Positions 8,338-17,744 are shown, counted from the first letter of the stretch. The stretch: 51,030 nt of DNA from Bacteroidota bacterium (GCA_021789975.1 JAJYIT010000031.1:1-51030), one strand, 5' to 3'. The notes: a model not told the origin generated them from the sequence alone. Made by a program: numbers and translations.

Positions 8338-8901
8338 ATGAATAAGATTTTGCTGGCAGTAGTTGTCATCTTGGCACCGGCAGCTTTTTCCGTTGCGCAA
8401 CAGACGCCTCGGCCGGATCCACCGTATCAATTTGAACCGCCTCAGCCGGGTCAACCGGGTTTCCCGCAGCAACACGGACCGGGGGGCATGATGCGGACCA
8501 ATCCGGAAATCAGGCGGCAGCTTGAAGAAATAAAAATTTGGCAAATGACAAAAGAGATGAATTTGCCGACCGATAAGTCGGAGAGGTTTTTCCCGTTATA
8601 CAACAGGTATACTGAGGAGATGAGACACACAACCTCCGAAAGAGAAGGTAGTGTGCGCAAGCTCGATTCACTCATAAGGGACCGGGCGAATGAAGCGGAT
8701 GTCAGAAAGCAAATTGAGGATGTTACCCAACTGGACACGAGGCTTGCGGACATTCACCTGAACTTCATACGGAGCCTCGGAAAGATACTTACTCCGACCG
8801 AAATTGCGAAATATATGGTTTTTGAACAGCGATTTGACCGGGAGATACGGATGAGAATAAGGATGCTGATGCAGCAGAGAATGAGGGGGCGAGGTCGCTG
8901 A
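8338..8901 (+). CDS. Exported Spy/CpxP-like helical protein
   Basis: This 187-residue protein starts at the ATG after GAAGGAAG. It has a signal peptide (residues 1-20, cut after SVA), a Pro/Gln/Gly-rich linker, and then a long helical region (residues 60-187) rich in charged residues. The segments IWQMTKEMNLPTDKSERFFPLYN and LGKILTPTEIAKYMVFEQRF resemble the LTxxQ-like repeats of Spy/CpxP/ZraP periplasmic chaperones and metal sensors. The position after sigma and anti-sigma genes suggests it is either a regulon member or the periplasmic sensor of the stress module. Binding function is inferred. Confidence 0.7.
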   Translation: MNKILLAVVVILAPAAFSVAQQTPRPDPPYQFEPPQPGQPGFPQQHGPGGMMRTNPEIRRQLEEIKIWQMTKEMNLPTDKSERFFPLYNRYTEEMRHTTSEREGSVRKLDSLIRDRANEADVRKQIEDVTQLDTRLADIHLNFIRSLGKILTPTEIAKYMVFEQRFDREIRMRIRMLMQQRMRGRGR

Positions 8902-8986
8902 CAAAAAGCTTCCGTTTTTAATTCCAGACGTGCTGTCTTAAATTAGAGCCGCTCAGAAACAGCAATAATAAGATAGCAAGAAAAAA

Positions 8987-9916
8987 TTGAGATTTAGAGT
9001 TCTTTTGTACGTGGCTCTATTCTTCGATATCGTAGCCGCGCTTAAAATATTCGTACGAAGAGTCGAGTTCGAAAACTTGGGCGGAGGAATTTCAAATCTT
9101 CAGAACCTTCCGCTCGCCGCCTTAGTTGTGGTTATTCTCGTACTTGCGATTCTCGGTCGTGAGAAGCTGTCGAGTGGTACAATCCTGCTTATGCTGCTTA
9201 CCTCTATTGTCTTTATATTCAGCTCGTCCTACATACCTCCAACCGGACCTTTCGGAGTCAAGACCACGCTTGTTACTTATTTTTGCCTTGTCCTGCAATT
9301 GTCGGCTGTTGCAGTTGTTGCGGTATCGAAGTCGCCTAATCTCGGTAAGATTGCCGCTGCTTCATTCTTCATTATCGTGGTTCTAACACTTGCCAGCTTC
9401 ACATTTACATTCACTGAGCAGAGCGAGCTGAATATCGGTGATGGTGCCGATGCTGCGGTTGTGCTTGGCACATCTGTGTGGGGGCCGCACCGGCCCAGCC
9501 CGGTCTTACGGGGAAGGCTGAACGAAGCGCTCAAGCTCTACAGATCCGGGATTGTAAAAAAGATTGCCGTGACCGGAGGACTTACTAGTATCGGTGTTTC
9601 CCAGGCGGAAGTTGAAGCCTGGTATCTAAGACATAACGGCGTTCCCGAATCAAATATTATTGTCGAGAACAAGTCGAGAAATACAATCGAGCAGGCAGTG
9701 TTCGTGAAGAAAGTTCTCGTGGATTCATTGGGGATGAAGAGGATTGTTATTGTCACTGATTCCTGGCATCTTCCACGAGCACTCTTGATGTGTCGCTGGC
9801 AGAATGTACGTGCAGAAGGTGCCCCAAGCGATGACAGGCTGTCCACTATTCATGAAATTCTCTACCGCTTTCGTGAATCGGGTGCGTTGCAGTTGTATAT
9901 TTTGTTCGGAGCATAA
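8987..9916 (+). CDS. YdcF/SanA-like DUF218 membrane protein
   Basis: The 309-residue protein has four hydrophobic segments in residues 1-145 followed by a DUF218 domain. The domain shows DAAVVLGTSVWGPHRPSPVL, RLNEALKLYRSGIVKKIAVTGG, VENKSRNTIEQAVFVKK and IVIVTDSWHLPRALLM. Members (YdcF, SanA, ElyC) act in the cell envelope; ElyC and SanA affect peptidoglycan or barrier function in E. coli, but the reaction is unknown. The start is TTG following an A-rich stretch, so the exact N-terminus is uncertain. Confidence 0.8.
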   Translation: MRFRVLLYVALFFDIVAALKIFVRRVEFENLGGGISNLQNLPLAALVVVILVLAILGREKLSSGTILLMLLTSIVFIFSSSYIPPTGPFGVKTTLVTYFCLVLQLSAVAVVAVSKSPNLGKIAAASFFIIVVLTLASFTFTFTEQSELNIGDGADAAVVLGTSVWGPHRPSPVLRGRLNEALKLYRSGIVKKIAVTGGLTSIGVSQAEVEAWYLRHNGVPESNIIVENKSRNTIEQAVFVKKVLVDSLGMKRIVIVTDSWHLPRALLMCRWQNVRAEGAPSDDRLSTIHEILYRFRESGALQLYILFGA

Positions 9917-10082
9917 AAAGTGTGTCGTTAAATACTTGACTACCGGAAGGCGTGGATTAGAGAGAGTTGAGGTAACCGCCGTACCGGTGGAAGGGAATAG
10001 AAAGGAATCATATAATACATGAGCAGTTGTCGCGGTGATTGTTTTTTCGATGACAAGGAACAAAAAGGATTAGGAACGTAAG

Positions 10083-10550
10083 ATGGTCTCGCAGCGAAGG
10101 CTTGCCAGGGAGCGGGTTCTGCAGGCGCTCTACGCGTACGATATTTCCAGATCTGCGCCAGATTTTCTAAGTCAGGATATTTTCAAAGATATCGAAAACG
10201 GCCCCCATCTGGAATTTGCGCGAAAGCTTTACCGTGATACTCTTGAAAATATGGTCGCTCTTGATTTGATACTTCAGGATCATTTGGAACACTGGGATAT
10301 TGCCCGCGTAAATCCGATAGATCGCGGTCTGTTGCGGATGGGAATTGCGGAGATTCTCTATTGTGAAGAGATCCCTACCAAAGTAACCATTAATGAGGTC
10401 ATCGAGCTGGCCAAGAGATACAGCACAGAAGAAAGTCCGAAGTTCGTGAACGGTATTCTCGACGCTGCGCTTAAGCAGTTGAGCAGTGAGGGGAGATTCA
10501 GGAAAACCGGCAGAGGACTCATAGACACTTCGAGCAAGAAGAAGATATGA
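10083..10550 (+). CDS. nusB: Transcription antitermination factor NusB
   Basis: NusB binds boxA RNA with S10 (NusE) and prevents early termination of rRNA transcription. The 155-residue all-helical protein shows the family start RRLARERVLQALYAYDIS and the C-terminal core VNPIDRGLLRMGIAEILYCEEIPTKVTINEVIELAKRYSTEESPKFVNGILDA, shown here only to mark residues ~80-135. It overlaps the transporter gene by 4 bases. Confidence 0.93.
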   Translation: MVSQRRLARERVLQALYAYDISRSAPDFLSQDIFKDIENGPHLEFARKLYRDTLENMVALDLILQDHLEHWDIARVNPIDRGLLRMGIAEILYCEEIPTKVTINEVIELAKRYSTEESPKFVNGILDAALKQLSSEGRFRKTGRGLIDTSSKKKI

Positions 10551-11809
10551 AGGACGAGCAATACTCTCGTCTAACCGTATTTTCGTGGAGTTTGTTCGAT
10601 TATGCGCGCACTTCCTTTTCAGTGATGGTGAAGACTGTCGGGTTTGCACTTTACTTCCAGGCCATTGTTGCAGCGAGCACGGGGCGGGGGGATTTCTACT
10701 GGGGGCTTGCCGACAGCCTTTCCATGATCATCGCGGCTCTTCTATCGCCAGTGTTGGGTGCTGCAAGTGACTACTCGCACAAAAGAAAAAGATTCCTTCT
10801 ATTCTTTTCAGCGCTTTGCGTCCTTGGAACAACTCTCCTCTACTGGATAGAGAGAGGAATGATAATCGAAGGCATGGTTGTGTTTATCGCTGCCAATGTC
10901 GGGTTCCAGGGTGGATACACTTTCTACGACGCGTTTCTTCCGGAAATAGTCCCAAAGCACTTATACGGTCGCGCATCAGGCTATGGGTTCGGTATGGGTT
11001 ACCTTGGCGCTCTTTCTATTCTTGCTATAACGTTCCCTTTCATCAAAGGTGGGTTTCGGCCGGACAATCTTCATAGTTTTAGATTGAGTTTTTTGATCGC
11101 TGCCGCTTTCTTTTCCATGTTTGCGATCCCCGCGTTTCTCAGGTTGAGAGATCACTCGGGCGATTATCACAGGAAACTGCCGTATTTCCGGCTGGGATTC
11201 AGACGCGCGGTAAGAACTTTCAAGAGACTGGGTCAGTACAAAGCACTATCGAGGTTTCTCCTTGCATTCTTCCTGTATATTGATGGAGTGAATACCGTCA
11301 TATTCTTTTCTGCTTTATATGCCCGAGGTACACTTGGGTTTACGCCCGTAGAGGTGATCCTATTCTTCATAGTAGCGCAAAGCACGGCCATAATCGGATC
11401 CATCGTTTTTGGGATCCTGACGGATCATTGGGGACCTAAGAAGAGTATCAACATAACTCTCCTGATCTGGATAGCAGTCATTGTATCTGCGTTCTTCATA
11501 CAGACCAAAGCTGAGTTCTATGTGGTGGGACTGTTTGCCGGCATGGCCATAGGTTCGTCCCAATCATCCAGCAGGAGCCTGATGGCTCTCCTGACGCCTT
11601 CGGAACACGCGGCCGAATTCTTCGGGTTTTATGACGGAATTGCCGGTAATGCCTCCGCTATAATGGGTCCGCTGACTTTCGGGGCAATATCCAGCTTTAC
11701 GGGTAGCCAACGGCTTGCGGTGTTGTCAGTGCTGATATTTTTCGTGGGTGGTCTTATATTACTCCAACAAGTGAAGTTACAGTGGCAAAAACGAATTGCG
11801 GAATCGTGA
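10547..11809 (+). CDS. UMF1-type MFS transporter
   Basis: This 420-residue protein has 11-12 hydrophobic segments. The N-terminal signature SWSLFDYARTSFSVMV is characteristic of the UMF1 (Atg22-like) family of major facilitator transporters in Bacteroidota and other phyla. MFS-style motifs lie after helix 2-3 (GAASDYSHKRKRFL) and in the second half (GILTDHWGPKKS). Substrate is unknown; yeast Atg22 exports amino acids from the vacuole. It overlaps nusB by 4 bases and the next gene by 4, suggesting translational coupling. Confidence 0.85.
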   Translation: MKDEQYSRLTVFSWSLFDYARTSFSVMVKTVGFALYFQAIVAASTGRGDFYWGLADSLSMIIAALLSPVLGAASDYSHKRKRFLLFFSALCVLGTTLLYWIERGMIIEGMVVFIAANVGFQGGYTFYDAFLPEIVPKHLYGRASGYGFGMGYLGALSILAITFPFIKGGFRPDNLHSFRLSFLIAAAFFSMFAIPAFLRLRDHSGDYHRKLPYFRLGFRRAVRTFKRLGQYKALSRFLLAFFLYIDGVNTVIFFSALYARGTLGFTPVEVILFFIVAQSTAIIGSIVFGILTDHWGPKKSINITLLIWIAVIVSAFFIQTKAEFYVVGLFAGMAIGSSQSSSRSLMALLTPSEHAAEFFGFYDGIAGNASAIMGPLTFGAISSFTGSQRLAVLSVLIFFVGGLILLQQVKLQWQKRIAES

Positions 11810-12225
11810 AGAAAATGTTACTTCAAATTTCTTTGTTGATAATAACGATGATGAGTTTAGGAATCGATTCGGGAAAATTTGTCAGCACAACGGTTGTGCC
11901 GACGAGTATTAGCTTAGCGAGCGGAGGAGCACGTGTTCTCAACGTCAAGTTCAAAACCGTCGATGGAGTCCATGTTAACCTGCGACCGCCGCTCGTCGTC
12001 GAATCACTGATGAAAGGTGTGTCCTTTGTCGTGAAGAGCTTCGGGAAGTCAGGCAATTACCTGGATACTTCCAAACCCGTCGAGATTGAATGCAGGGCAA
12101 AAAATATCAGCGCTGGTGTTCACAAAGTTGGTCTCACGTTCGGCTATACTTACTGCTCAGATAAAGAAGAGTGGTGCAGAATGGCCAACGATACACTTGC
12201 TGTTGAGATAAATATAAAGAAGTAG
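11806..12225 (+). CDS. Small exported protein with Cys pair, unknown
   Basis: The GTG at 11806 overlaps the transporter stop (GTGA) and gives 139 residues; the open frame itself reaches up to 11782. A signal peptide or anchor covers residues 1-20. The remainder is beta-rich, ending with GVHKVGLTFGYTYCSDKEEWCRMAND and a final strand. The Tyr-Cys-Ser-Asp-Lys...Cys motif recalls the N-terminal periplasmic domain of DsbD-like thiol proteins (YxxCSDKxxC). That is a weak resemblance, and redox function is speculative. Confidence 0.6.
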   Translation: MKKMLLQISLLIITMMSLGIDSGKFVSTTVVPTSISLASGGARVLNVKFKTVDGVHVNLRPPLVVESLMKGVSFVVKSFGKSGNYLDTSKPVEIECRAKNISAGVHKVGLTFGYTYCSDKEEWCRMANDTLAVEINIKK

Positions 12226-12242
12226 CTCTTCGAGCAAATTGG

Positions 12243-12992
12243 TTGGAAAAGGCGGTCTATTTCATTTCCGATATACACCTCGGTGCCCCGTCGCTCACCC
12301 GGGAATTTGAGACACAAAGAAGGAATGAACTTCTGAAATTCCTCGACGAAGTCACGATTAATGCGAAGAGAATGGTCATCGTCGGAGATCTCTTTGACTT
12401 CTGGTACGAGTACAAATCGGTTGTCCCGAAAGACTTCTTCTGGCTATATGCCAGGCTGAAGGCGATGGTTGAGAAGGGAATCTCCATTGACTACGTCGCC
12501 GGCAATCATGATTTCTTTCTTGGAGATTTTTTCAGTGACTCGGTCGGCTTGCAGGTGCACCCGGACGGGTTTTCTGAACAACTGGCAGGAAAGAAGTTCT
12601 TGATCATTCACGGAGACGGTCTCGCCGAAAAAGACTCAGGCTACCGAATGCTTAAGAGGATTTTGAAAAACGGCTTCGTGCGGTCGACCATAAGATGGAT
12701 CCATCCGGATATCGGCTTTCCGCTTGCGAAAGCATTCTCTAGTAAGAGTCGTGAGTACACTTCGACGAAAGATTACGGAGAGGCAGACGGAATGATGCTC
12801 TATGCAGAGAGCAAGCTTCGAAATGGCTATGACTTTGTCGTTATGGGTCACAACCATTCTCCGAGGTTGGAACACCTTGCCAAGGGAGTATATGTTAACT
12901 TAGGCGATTGGCTGCATAATTTTACATATGGGCTCTATGATGGCAGTGAGATGCATCTTCTGAGATGGGAGTTTGGACACCTTGCTAAGTAG
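12243..12992 (+). CDS. UDP-2,3-diacylglucosamine diphosphatase (LpxH-like)
   Basis: LpxH hydrolyses UDP-2,3-diacylglucosamine to lipid X and UMP in lipid A synthesis. The 249-residue calcineurin-like phosphoesterase has the metal-binding motifs SDIHLG (Asp10, His12), GDLFDFW (Asp48), GNHDFF (Asn87, His88), His122 in IHGDG, and GHNHSPR (His202, His204). The FDFWYEY and GNHD context matches LpxH rather than general phosphoesterases. The start is TTG with a weak ribosome-binding site. It argues for an outer membrane with lipid A. Confidence 0.82.
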   Translation: MEKAVYFISDIHLGAPSLTREFETQRRNELLKFLDEVTINAKRMVIVGDLFDFWYEYKSVVPKDFFWLYARLKAMVEKGISIDYVAGNHDFFLGDFFSDSVGLQVHPDGFSEQLAGKKFLIIHGDGLAEKDSGYRMLKRILKNGFVRSTIRWIHPDIGFPLAKAFSSKSREYTSTKDYGEADGMMLYAESKLRNGYDFVVMGHNHSPRLEHLAKGVYVNLGDWLHNFTYGLYDGSEMHLLRWEFGHLAK

Positions 12993-13072
12993 ATGGCGAA
13001 TACGGTGAGCGGATTTTCTGTATGCATAGACAATTTTATGGCACTTGACACGAATAAGCTGGTAAGAGAACT

Positions 13073-15355
13073 ATGAAGTGGCGGTATTCAAAAGAAGAGA
13101 TGGAACGATACTTCAACGATCCTGGATACAGGAAGTCGGCTAGGAGAAGTCGCAGGGCGCAAGGAAAAGGCAACGGTGCTATCAAACTCGGCGTGATTGC
13201 CGGCATCATTGTTCTGCTGATCGGTTATTCTATATATGTAATAAATGGCCTTCCTTCGCTGGAAGAACTTGAGAACCCCAAGCCGGAACTTGCAACTAGA
13301 GTACTGTCTGCCGACGGACAGGTAATTGATCGGTTCTTCCTCAAGAACAGAGCGTTGGTCAATATCGATAAGCTTCCACATTATGTTGTTAGTGCGCTGA
13401 TTTCGACGGAAGACAAGAAATTCTATTCGGGCTGGGGAATTGATCCGCTTCGCATTATGGCTGCGGCGTTCATAGATTTAATTCATATGAGGGTCGTCGA
13501 AGGTGCCAGCACGATTACTCAGCAACTGGCAAGGAACCTGTATTTGAACCAGGAAATTTCTCTCACGCGCAAGATCCGGGAGGCGATAACGGCTGTTCAA
13601 ATCGAGAGGACCTATACAAAGCAAGAAATACTCTCGATGTATCTGAACGATGTTTACTTCGGCAGAGGAACTTACGGTATAGAGTCAGCTTCCCAGCTAT
13701 TTTTCGATGAGTCTGCATCTAAACTCTCGCTTCCTCAGGCCGCTCTCCTTATCGGCATGTTGAGGAATCCGGGAATATTCGACCCGATCGACCACCCGAA
13801 GCGAGCGCTCATGGTGCGAAATGTAGTGCTTAAGAACATGGTAAGGAACCATGACCTGTCACAGAAGGATTTCGAGGCTGCACGTATAGCTTCGCTTGGG
13901 GTTAAGTACCACCCACCTTCTTCTGCTCTGGCTCCACACTTTGTGGAAATGGTCAGGCAGCAGCTTGAAAAGATGGCGGAGAAATACGGATTCGATATCT
14001 ACCGGGATGGGCTGACTGTATATACAACCCTTGATGCAAGGATGCAGGCCTACGCGGATAGCGCTGTCGATCAGCATATACGGGATTACCAGAAGAAATT
14101 CGACTCGCGATGGAATTGGAGAACGAATCAATCCATACTTTGGACTGCAGTTGACAATGCCATAAGGGCTAATCCCGAATATCGTGATGCTTCTGATCCG
14201 GCACAAAAGCGAGGAGTCTATCGAAGACTTCATTCCAGTACAGCCTTTGTCGATTCGGTCAAGAAGGCAGAAGAGAGAATACAGGTCGGTTTTGTTTGCA
14301 TAGATCCGGCTACTGGTTACATCAGAGCGCTCGTGGGCTCGTCCAACTACCGCCAATTTAAGTACGGGCTGAATCATGTTACCCAGATTGCCCGGCAGGC
14401 AGGATCCGCATTCAAGCCTTTTGTGTATACAGTTGCAATAGACAATGGCTATCCTCCATCATACAAAATTCTCAATCAACCCGTGACGGTTATAAACCCG
14501 GATGGAACAAGGTGGACCCCTCAGAATGCTGACGGCACGTTCGGCGGCGAGACTACTTTAAGAGATGCACTGAAATATTCAATCAACGTTATTGCTGTGA
14601 GAGCTGTACTTGGCCCTGATGCTATTGCGCCTGTTAGTCAGGTAATTCAGTATGCCCACCGCATGGGGATCACTACTGATATCCCGCCGTATCCCTCGAT
14701 AGCCATTGGTGCAGCCTCAGTCATACCAATTCAGCTCACCTCGGCATACGGTATCTTTGCTGATCAAGGAGTCCTCACCAAACCGATTTCTATTCTGAAG
14801 ATCGTTGACAAGAACGGGAACGTGATTTATCAAAACCATGTAGAAGCGACGGAGGTATTGAGCAAACAGACCGCTTATCTGATGACAAACATGCTTGAGA
14901 GTGTGGTTAACGGAGGGACGGGCGAAACGGTAAGGAAATACTTCTATTCCGATGCCGCAGGAAAAACTGGCACGACACAGGACTATGGCGACGCCTGGTT
15001 TGTCGGATATACTCCTCAACTGGTCGCGGGGGTGTGGGTCGGCTTCGATGACGATAGAGTCCATTTCACGGGGTGGTATGGGCAGGGTGCCGATGCTGCT
15101 GCTCCTATATGGGCGATATTCATGAGCGACGTTTACAATGACAGGTCAATCGGCCTCCCCATTACTTCTTTCGTTCAGCCCCCAGGTGTAGTGTGGGAGA
15201 CTATCGACCCCACCACCGGGATGCTGGCGACTCCCTTCTGCCCGCAAAAAGTGACCGAGGTCTTCAACGCCAAGTATCTTCCGCGCGTTTGCAATGTGCA
15301 CACCTCACCGACTCAAATTCCTGTTTCAAAGCAATCGGGCAAGATAGGTTACTAA
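13073..15355 (+). CDS. Class A penicillin-binding protein (PBP1A-like)
   Basis: This bifunctional peptidoglycan synthase has 760 residues. A membrane anchor lies at about 38-58. The GT51 glycosyltransferase domain (about 75-250) has catalytic Glu113 in STEDKKFYSGWGIDP and the motif EGASTITQQLARNLYL. The transpeptidase domain (about 400-700) has SAFK (Ser445, Lys448), SIN (503-505) and KTG (631-633). Length and order are normal for PBP1A/2A. Its stop overlaps the convergent SDR gene by 4 bases with no terminator visible. Confidence 0.93.
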   Translation: MKWRYSKEEMERYFNDPGYRKSARRSRRAQGKGNGAIKLGVIAGIIVLLIGYSIYVINGLPSLEELENPKPELATRVLSADGQVIDRFFLKNRALVNIDKLPHYVVSALISTEDKKFYSGWGIDPLRIMAAAFIDLIHMRVVEGASTITQQLARNLYLNQEISLTRKIREAITAVQIERTYTKQEILSMYLNDVYFGRGTYGIESASQLFFDESASKLSLPQAALLIGMLRNPGIFDPIDHPKRALMVRNVVLKNMVRNHDLSQKDFEAARIASLGVKYHPPSSALAPHFVEMVRQQLEKMAEKYGFDIYRDGLTVYTTLDARMQAYADSAVDQHIRDYQKKFDSRWNWRTNQSILWTAVDNAIRANPEYRDASDPAQKRGVYRRLHSSTAFVDSVKKAEERIQVGFVCIDPATGYIRALVGSSNYRQFKYGLNHVTQIARQAGSAFKPFVYTVAIDNGYPPSYKILNQPVTVINPDGTRWTPQNADGTFGGETTLRDALKYSINVIAVRAVLGPDAIAPVSQVIQYAHRMGITTDIPPYPSIAIGAASVIPIQLTSAYGIFADQGVLTKPISILKIVDKNGNVIYQNHVEATEVLSKQTAYLMTNMLESVVNGGTGETVRKYFYSDAAGKTGTTQDYGDAWFVGYTPQLVAGVWVGFDDDRVHFTGWYGQGADAAAPIWAIFMSDVYNDRSIGLPITSFVQPPGVVWETIDPTTGMLATPFCPQKVTEVFNAKYLPRVCNVHTSPTQIPVSKQSGKIGY

Positions 15356-16143
15356 AGCATTCCCCTGTATGCACCACCGTCAAACGGAATAGTTGTCCCC
15401 GTTAAGTAACTGTTCTTTTCGGAACAGAGAAAAGCGACCAGGTTGCCGAACTCCTCCGGAGTTGCCAGACGTCCGATGGGTATTTTTCCTGCAAGGCTCT
15501 TTGTGGCTTCATCTCTCGTTATGCCTTGCCGAATCGCTTCTTGCTCCATCAGGTAATCTATCCTCTTTGTCGCCACGTAGTACGGAGCGATGTTGTTAAT
15601 CAGGACATTATCGCGTGCCAGGTCGAACGAAATCGATTTTGCAAGTCCGACCACTGCAGCTCTCACAGAATTTGAAAGAAGAAGATTATCCGCCGGTTGT
15701 TTCACAGTCAACGAAACAATGTTGACAATTCTTCCCCACTTCTGCTTCTTCATTAGCGGAATTGCTCTTCTAATCAACCGAACAGTGCTCATCAGGTTCA
15801 AGTCGACTGCTCTGTACCACTGCTCATCGTCAAACTCGTCGAAGTTTCCGGCAGGTGGTCCGCCGGCATTCGCAACAAGAATATCAATAGTCCCATAGTT
15901 TTTCACAGTCTCTTCGACAAGTCTTTCAATATCTTCAGGCTGGGTTACGTCGGCCTGAACTGCAAGAGGTGGTTTCCCGGTAGCCTTCTCTATTTCTTCG
16001 CTTGCGTCGTGCAGATTCTGTTTATGACGCCCGTTGATTACGACGTTGGCGCCTTCGAGTGCGAGTGAAGTCGCGACCGCTTTGCCGAGACCTTTTGTGG
16101 AAGCGGCTACAATCGCTATCCGATTTTTTAGACCGAGATCCAT
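15352..16143 (-). CDS. Atypical short-chain dehydrogenase/reductase
   Basis: The 263-residue SDR protein has a nucleotide-binding start AASTKGLGKAVA, Asp and NAGG motifs (NAGGPPAGN), and the C-terminal GTTIPFDGGAY. The catalytic serine (Ser144, NIVSLT) is present, but the YxxxK pair is replaced by Ser157 and Arg161 (LLLSNSVRAAVVGL). This substitution characterises a recurring SDR subgroup usually named 3-oxoacyl-ACP reductase. Classical reductase activity is doubtful and the substrate is unknown. It follows marC by 9 bases on the minus strand, so both are probably cotranscribed. Confidence 0.85.
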   Translation of the reverse strand: MDLGLKNRIAIVAASTKGLGKAVATSLALEGANVVINGRHKQNLHDASEEIEKATGKPPLAVQADVTQPEDIERLVEETVKNYGTIDILVANAGGPPAGNFDEFDDEQWYRAVDLNLMSTVRLIRRAIPLMKKQKWGRIVNIVSLTVKQPADNLLLSNSVRAAVVGLAKSISFDLARDNVLINNIAPYYVATKRIDYLMEQEAIRQGITRDEATKSLAGKIPIGRLATPEEFGNLVAFLCSEKNSYLTGTTIPFDGGAYRGML

Positions 16144-16152
16144 GGGTTCCTC

Positions 16153-16764
16153 CTAACGCTTCAAGATTGCTTCGCTAATGCCGACGCGGATCATCATCAC
16201 CGCGATCGCTGCTAAGAAAAGAGACGATACTTTGCTGAAGACTCGGGAGCCTGCTCCGCCGAGAACTTTTGTGACAAGGTTACTGTAATTGAAAACCAAG
16301 TACACGAAGAAGAGGTTGGCTGTCAATGCAAGAGTCGTCAGAAAATATCCGTACGAATTTACGAGAACGAGTATCGTTGTCAAAGCGGCCGGTCCCATGA
16401 TAAGCGGGATCCCTATTGGTACGACCCCGACAGATCCGGCAGGGTCTTTCCTTTGCTGCTCGTGCGCAAATAGCAGATCGTTTACCGACAGGACGAGGAG
16501 AATTATCCCACCTCCGATCCGGAAGTCGCTGAGAGTTATGCCGAGGTAGCCGAAAATCTCCTTCCCCGCTATAATGAAAAGTACTGAAACTGCCAGCGCA
16601 GTCAGAGAAGCTTCGAGCACGAGTCTCCGCTTTCCGGCGGCGTTGAGATTTCCCGTGAGGCCTACGAAAATCGGCAGCACTCCAAAGACATCGATTGCCA
16701 CGAACATTGGGATGAAACAGTACAGAAATGCGTGCCCGAAGCTGCCGATACTCGATAAATTCAT
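16153..16764 (-). CDS. MarC family integral membrane protein
   Basis: This 203-residue protein has six hydrophobic helices and MarC/SNARE-like motifs: FIPMFVAIDVFGVLPIFVGLT near the start, RIGGGIILLVLSVNDL around residue 83, and VGVVPIGIPLIMGPAALTTILV around 120. The E. coli MarC was once linked to antibiotic resistance, but that was withdrawn; family function is unsettled, with amino-acid transport shown for one archaeal relative. It is the first gene of a two-gene minus-strand unit with the SDR. Confidence 0.85.
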   Translation of the reverse strand: MNLSSIGSFGHAFLYCFIPMFVAIDVFGVLPIFVGLTGNLNAAGKRRLVLEASLTALAVSVLFIIAGKEIFGYLGITLSDFRIGGGIILLVLSVNDLLFAHEQQRKDPAGSVGVVPIGIPLIMGPAALTTILVLVNSYGYFLTTLALTANLFFVYLVFNYSNLVTKVLGGAGSRVFSKVSSLFLAAIAVMMIRVGISEAILKR

Positions 16765-17067
16765 TGATCGAAATTATCGTTGACGGAGGAAACTTGCAAT
16801 AATTGGAAAACGGAAGGTGATTCGTACCCACAAAAAGAGGCGTACCGGCCATCGACTTAATCTGAATCGGTGATGTTCCCATAACCCCGACAATGGAATA
16901 CGCATTGTGACTAAGACTTCATGTCTATCGGAGTGTCTTGTGGGGATTTAACGTTGCCTTTGTGGATCTCTTTTGGGTGAGGTGTTCCTGAAGAGCCTTG
17001 ATGAGTCTTGAACAGGTGGAAGAGGATGCCCCGTCTCTTAGGGCGGGGCGTCGCTCCTTGCTGAAGT
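16765..17067. other. Intergenic stretch between marC and Spy-like gene
   Basis: About 300 bases without a convincing gene. It should contain the promoter for marC-SDR and the end of the Spy-like transcript. The only clear element is a hairpin at 17028-17049. Confidence 0.5.
17028..17049 (-). terminator. GC-rich hairpin after the Spy-like gene
   Basis: GCCCCG pairs with CGGGGC around a loop of about ten bases, 19 bases beyond the stop codon of the minus-strand gene. On that strand it is followed by ATCCTCTTCC, a poor T tract, so it is only a probable terminator. Confidence 0.45.
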
Positions 17068-17640
17068 TTAACGCGATGGGTCCGGCGCGTTCTGATTATT
17101 GTCCCACATTGGTCGTCCCATTGTGCCATTACCGTTCATCATCATACTTCCTTGTCCCATCATCGTTCCTCTCTTCATCATCATGCCGTTTTGGCGATGC
17201 ATCATGGGATGCATCCTCGATCCTCTCGAAAACATCATCGGGTGCTCAAGAACCCTTTTCCACACCTTTTGCTGCTCCGGTGTCAGAAGCTTGTTGACGG
17301 CGAACCAGGCATTCAGCATATTCGAGTGGAGCTGTCCTTTCAATTTCGAAATATCCTGGATCTTTGCCGATAGCTGATTTTGGTCGGGATTCTCGGCAGA
17401 TGCCAGCTCTGCGTAGTCCACTCGGTCCTGGGCAATCTGTGCCCGAAGATCGATTTGCTGTTTCATTATCCCGAACCTGATCTTTTGTACTTGCGACCTC
17501 TGCGTTTCAGTCAGTTTCAACTCTCTCTGAAGCATCGGACCGAAACCTCGCTGGCGACCTGCAGGATCGACAGGCTGCGCTATGGCAACCGGGCCTATAA
17601 TAACAAACCCCAAAATTAGGGTTAGCAACTTCGTTCTCAT
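17068..17640 (-). CDS. Exported Spy/CpxP-family protein with Met/His-rich tail
   Basis: The 190-residue protein has a signal peptide (residues 1-21, cut after AIA) and a helical core with two LTxxQ-type motifs (LKLTETQRSQVQKIRF and KLLTPEQQKVWKRV), the signature of Spy/CpxP periplasmic chaperones. The last 55 residues are extremely Met/His/Gly-rich (HPMMHRQNGMMMKRG), like copper- or silver-binding tails. A role in metal or protein-folding stress in the periplasm is inferred. It is a second member of this class next to the one at 8338 and may be controlled by the same ECF sigma factor. Confidence 0.8.
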   Translation of the reverse strand: MRTKLLTLILGFVIIGPVAIAQPVDPAGRQRGFGPMLQRELKLTETQRSQVQKIRFGIMKQQIDLRAQIAQDRVDYAELASAENPDQNQLSAKIQDISKLKGQLHSNMLNAWFAVNKLLTPEQQKVWKRVLEHPMMFSRGSRMHPMMHRQNGMMMKRGTMMGQGSMMMNGNGTMGRPMWDNNQNAPDPSR

Positions 17641-17744
17641 TTCAAATCTCCTTTTTGTAAATCTATCTCTTTGACATAATATCCGGTTTCGTGGTTTAAT
17701 GCCCTTAACTTGAAGAGAGTAACCCGCTTCTTTATATTCAACGA

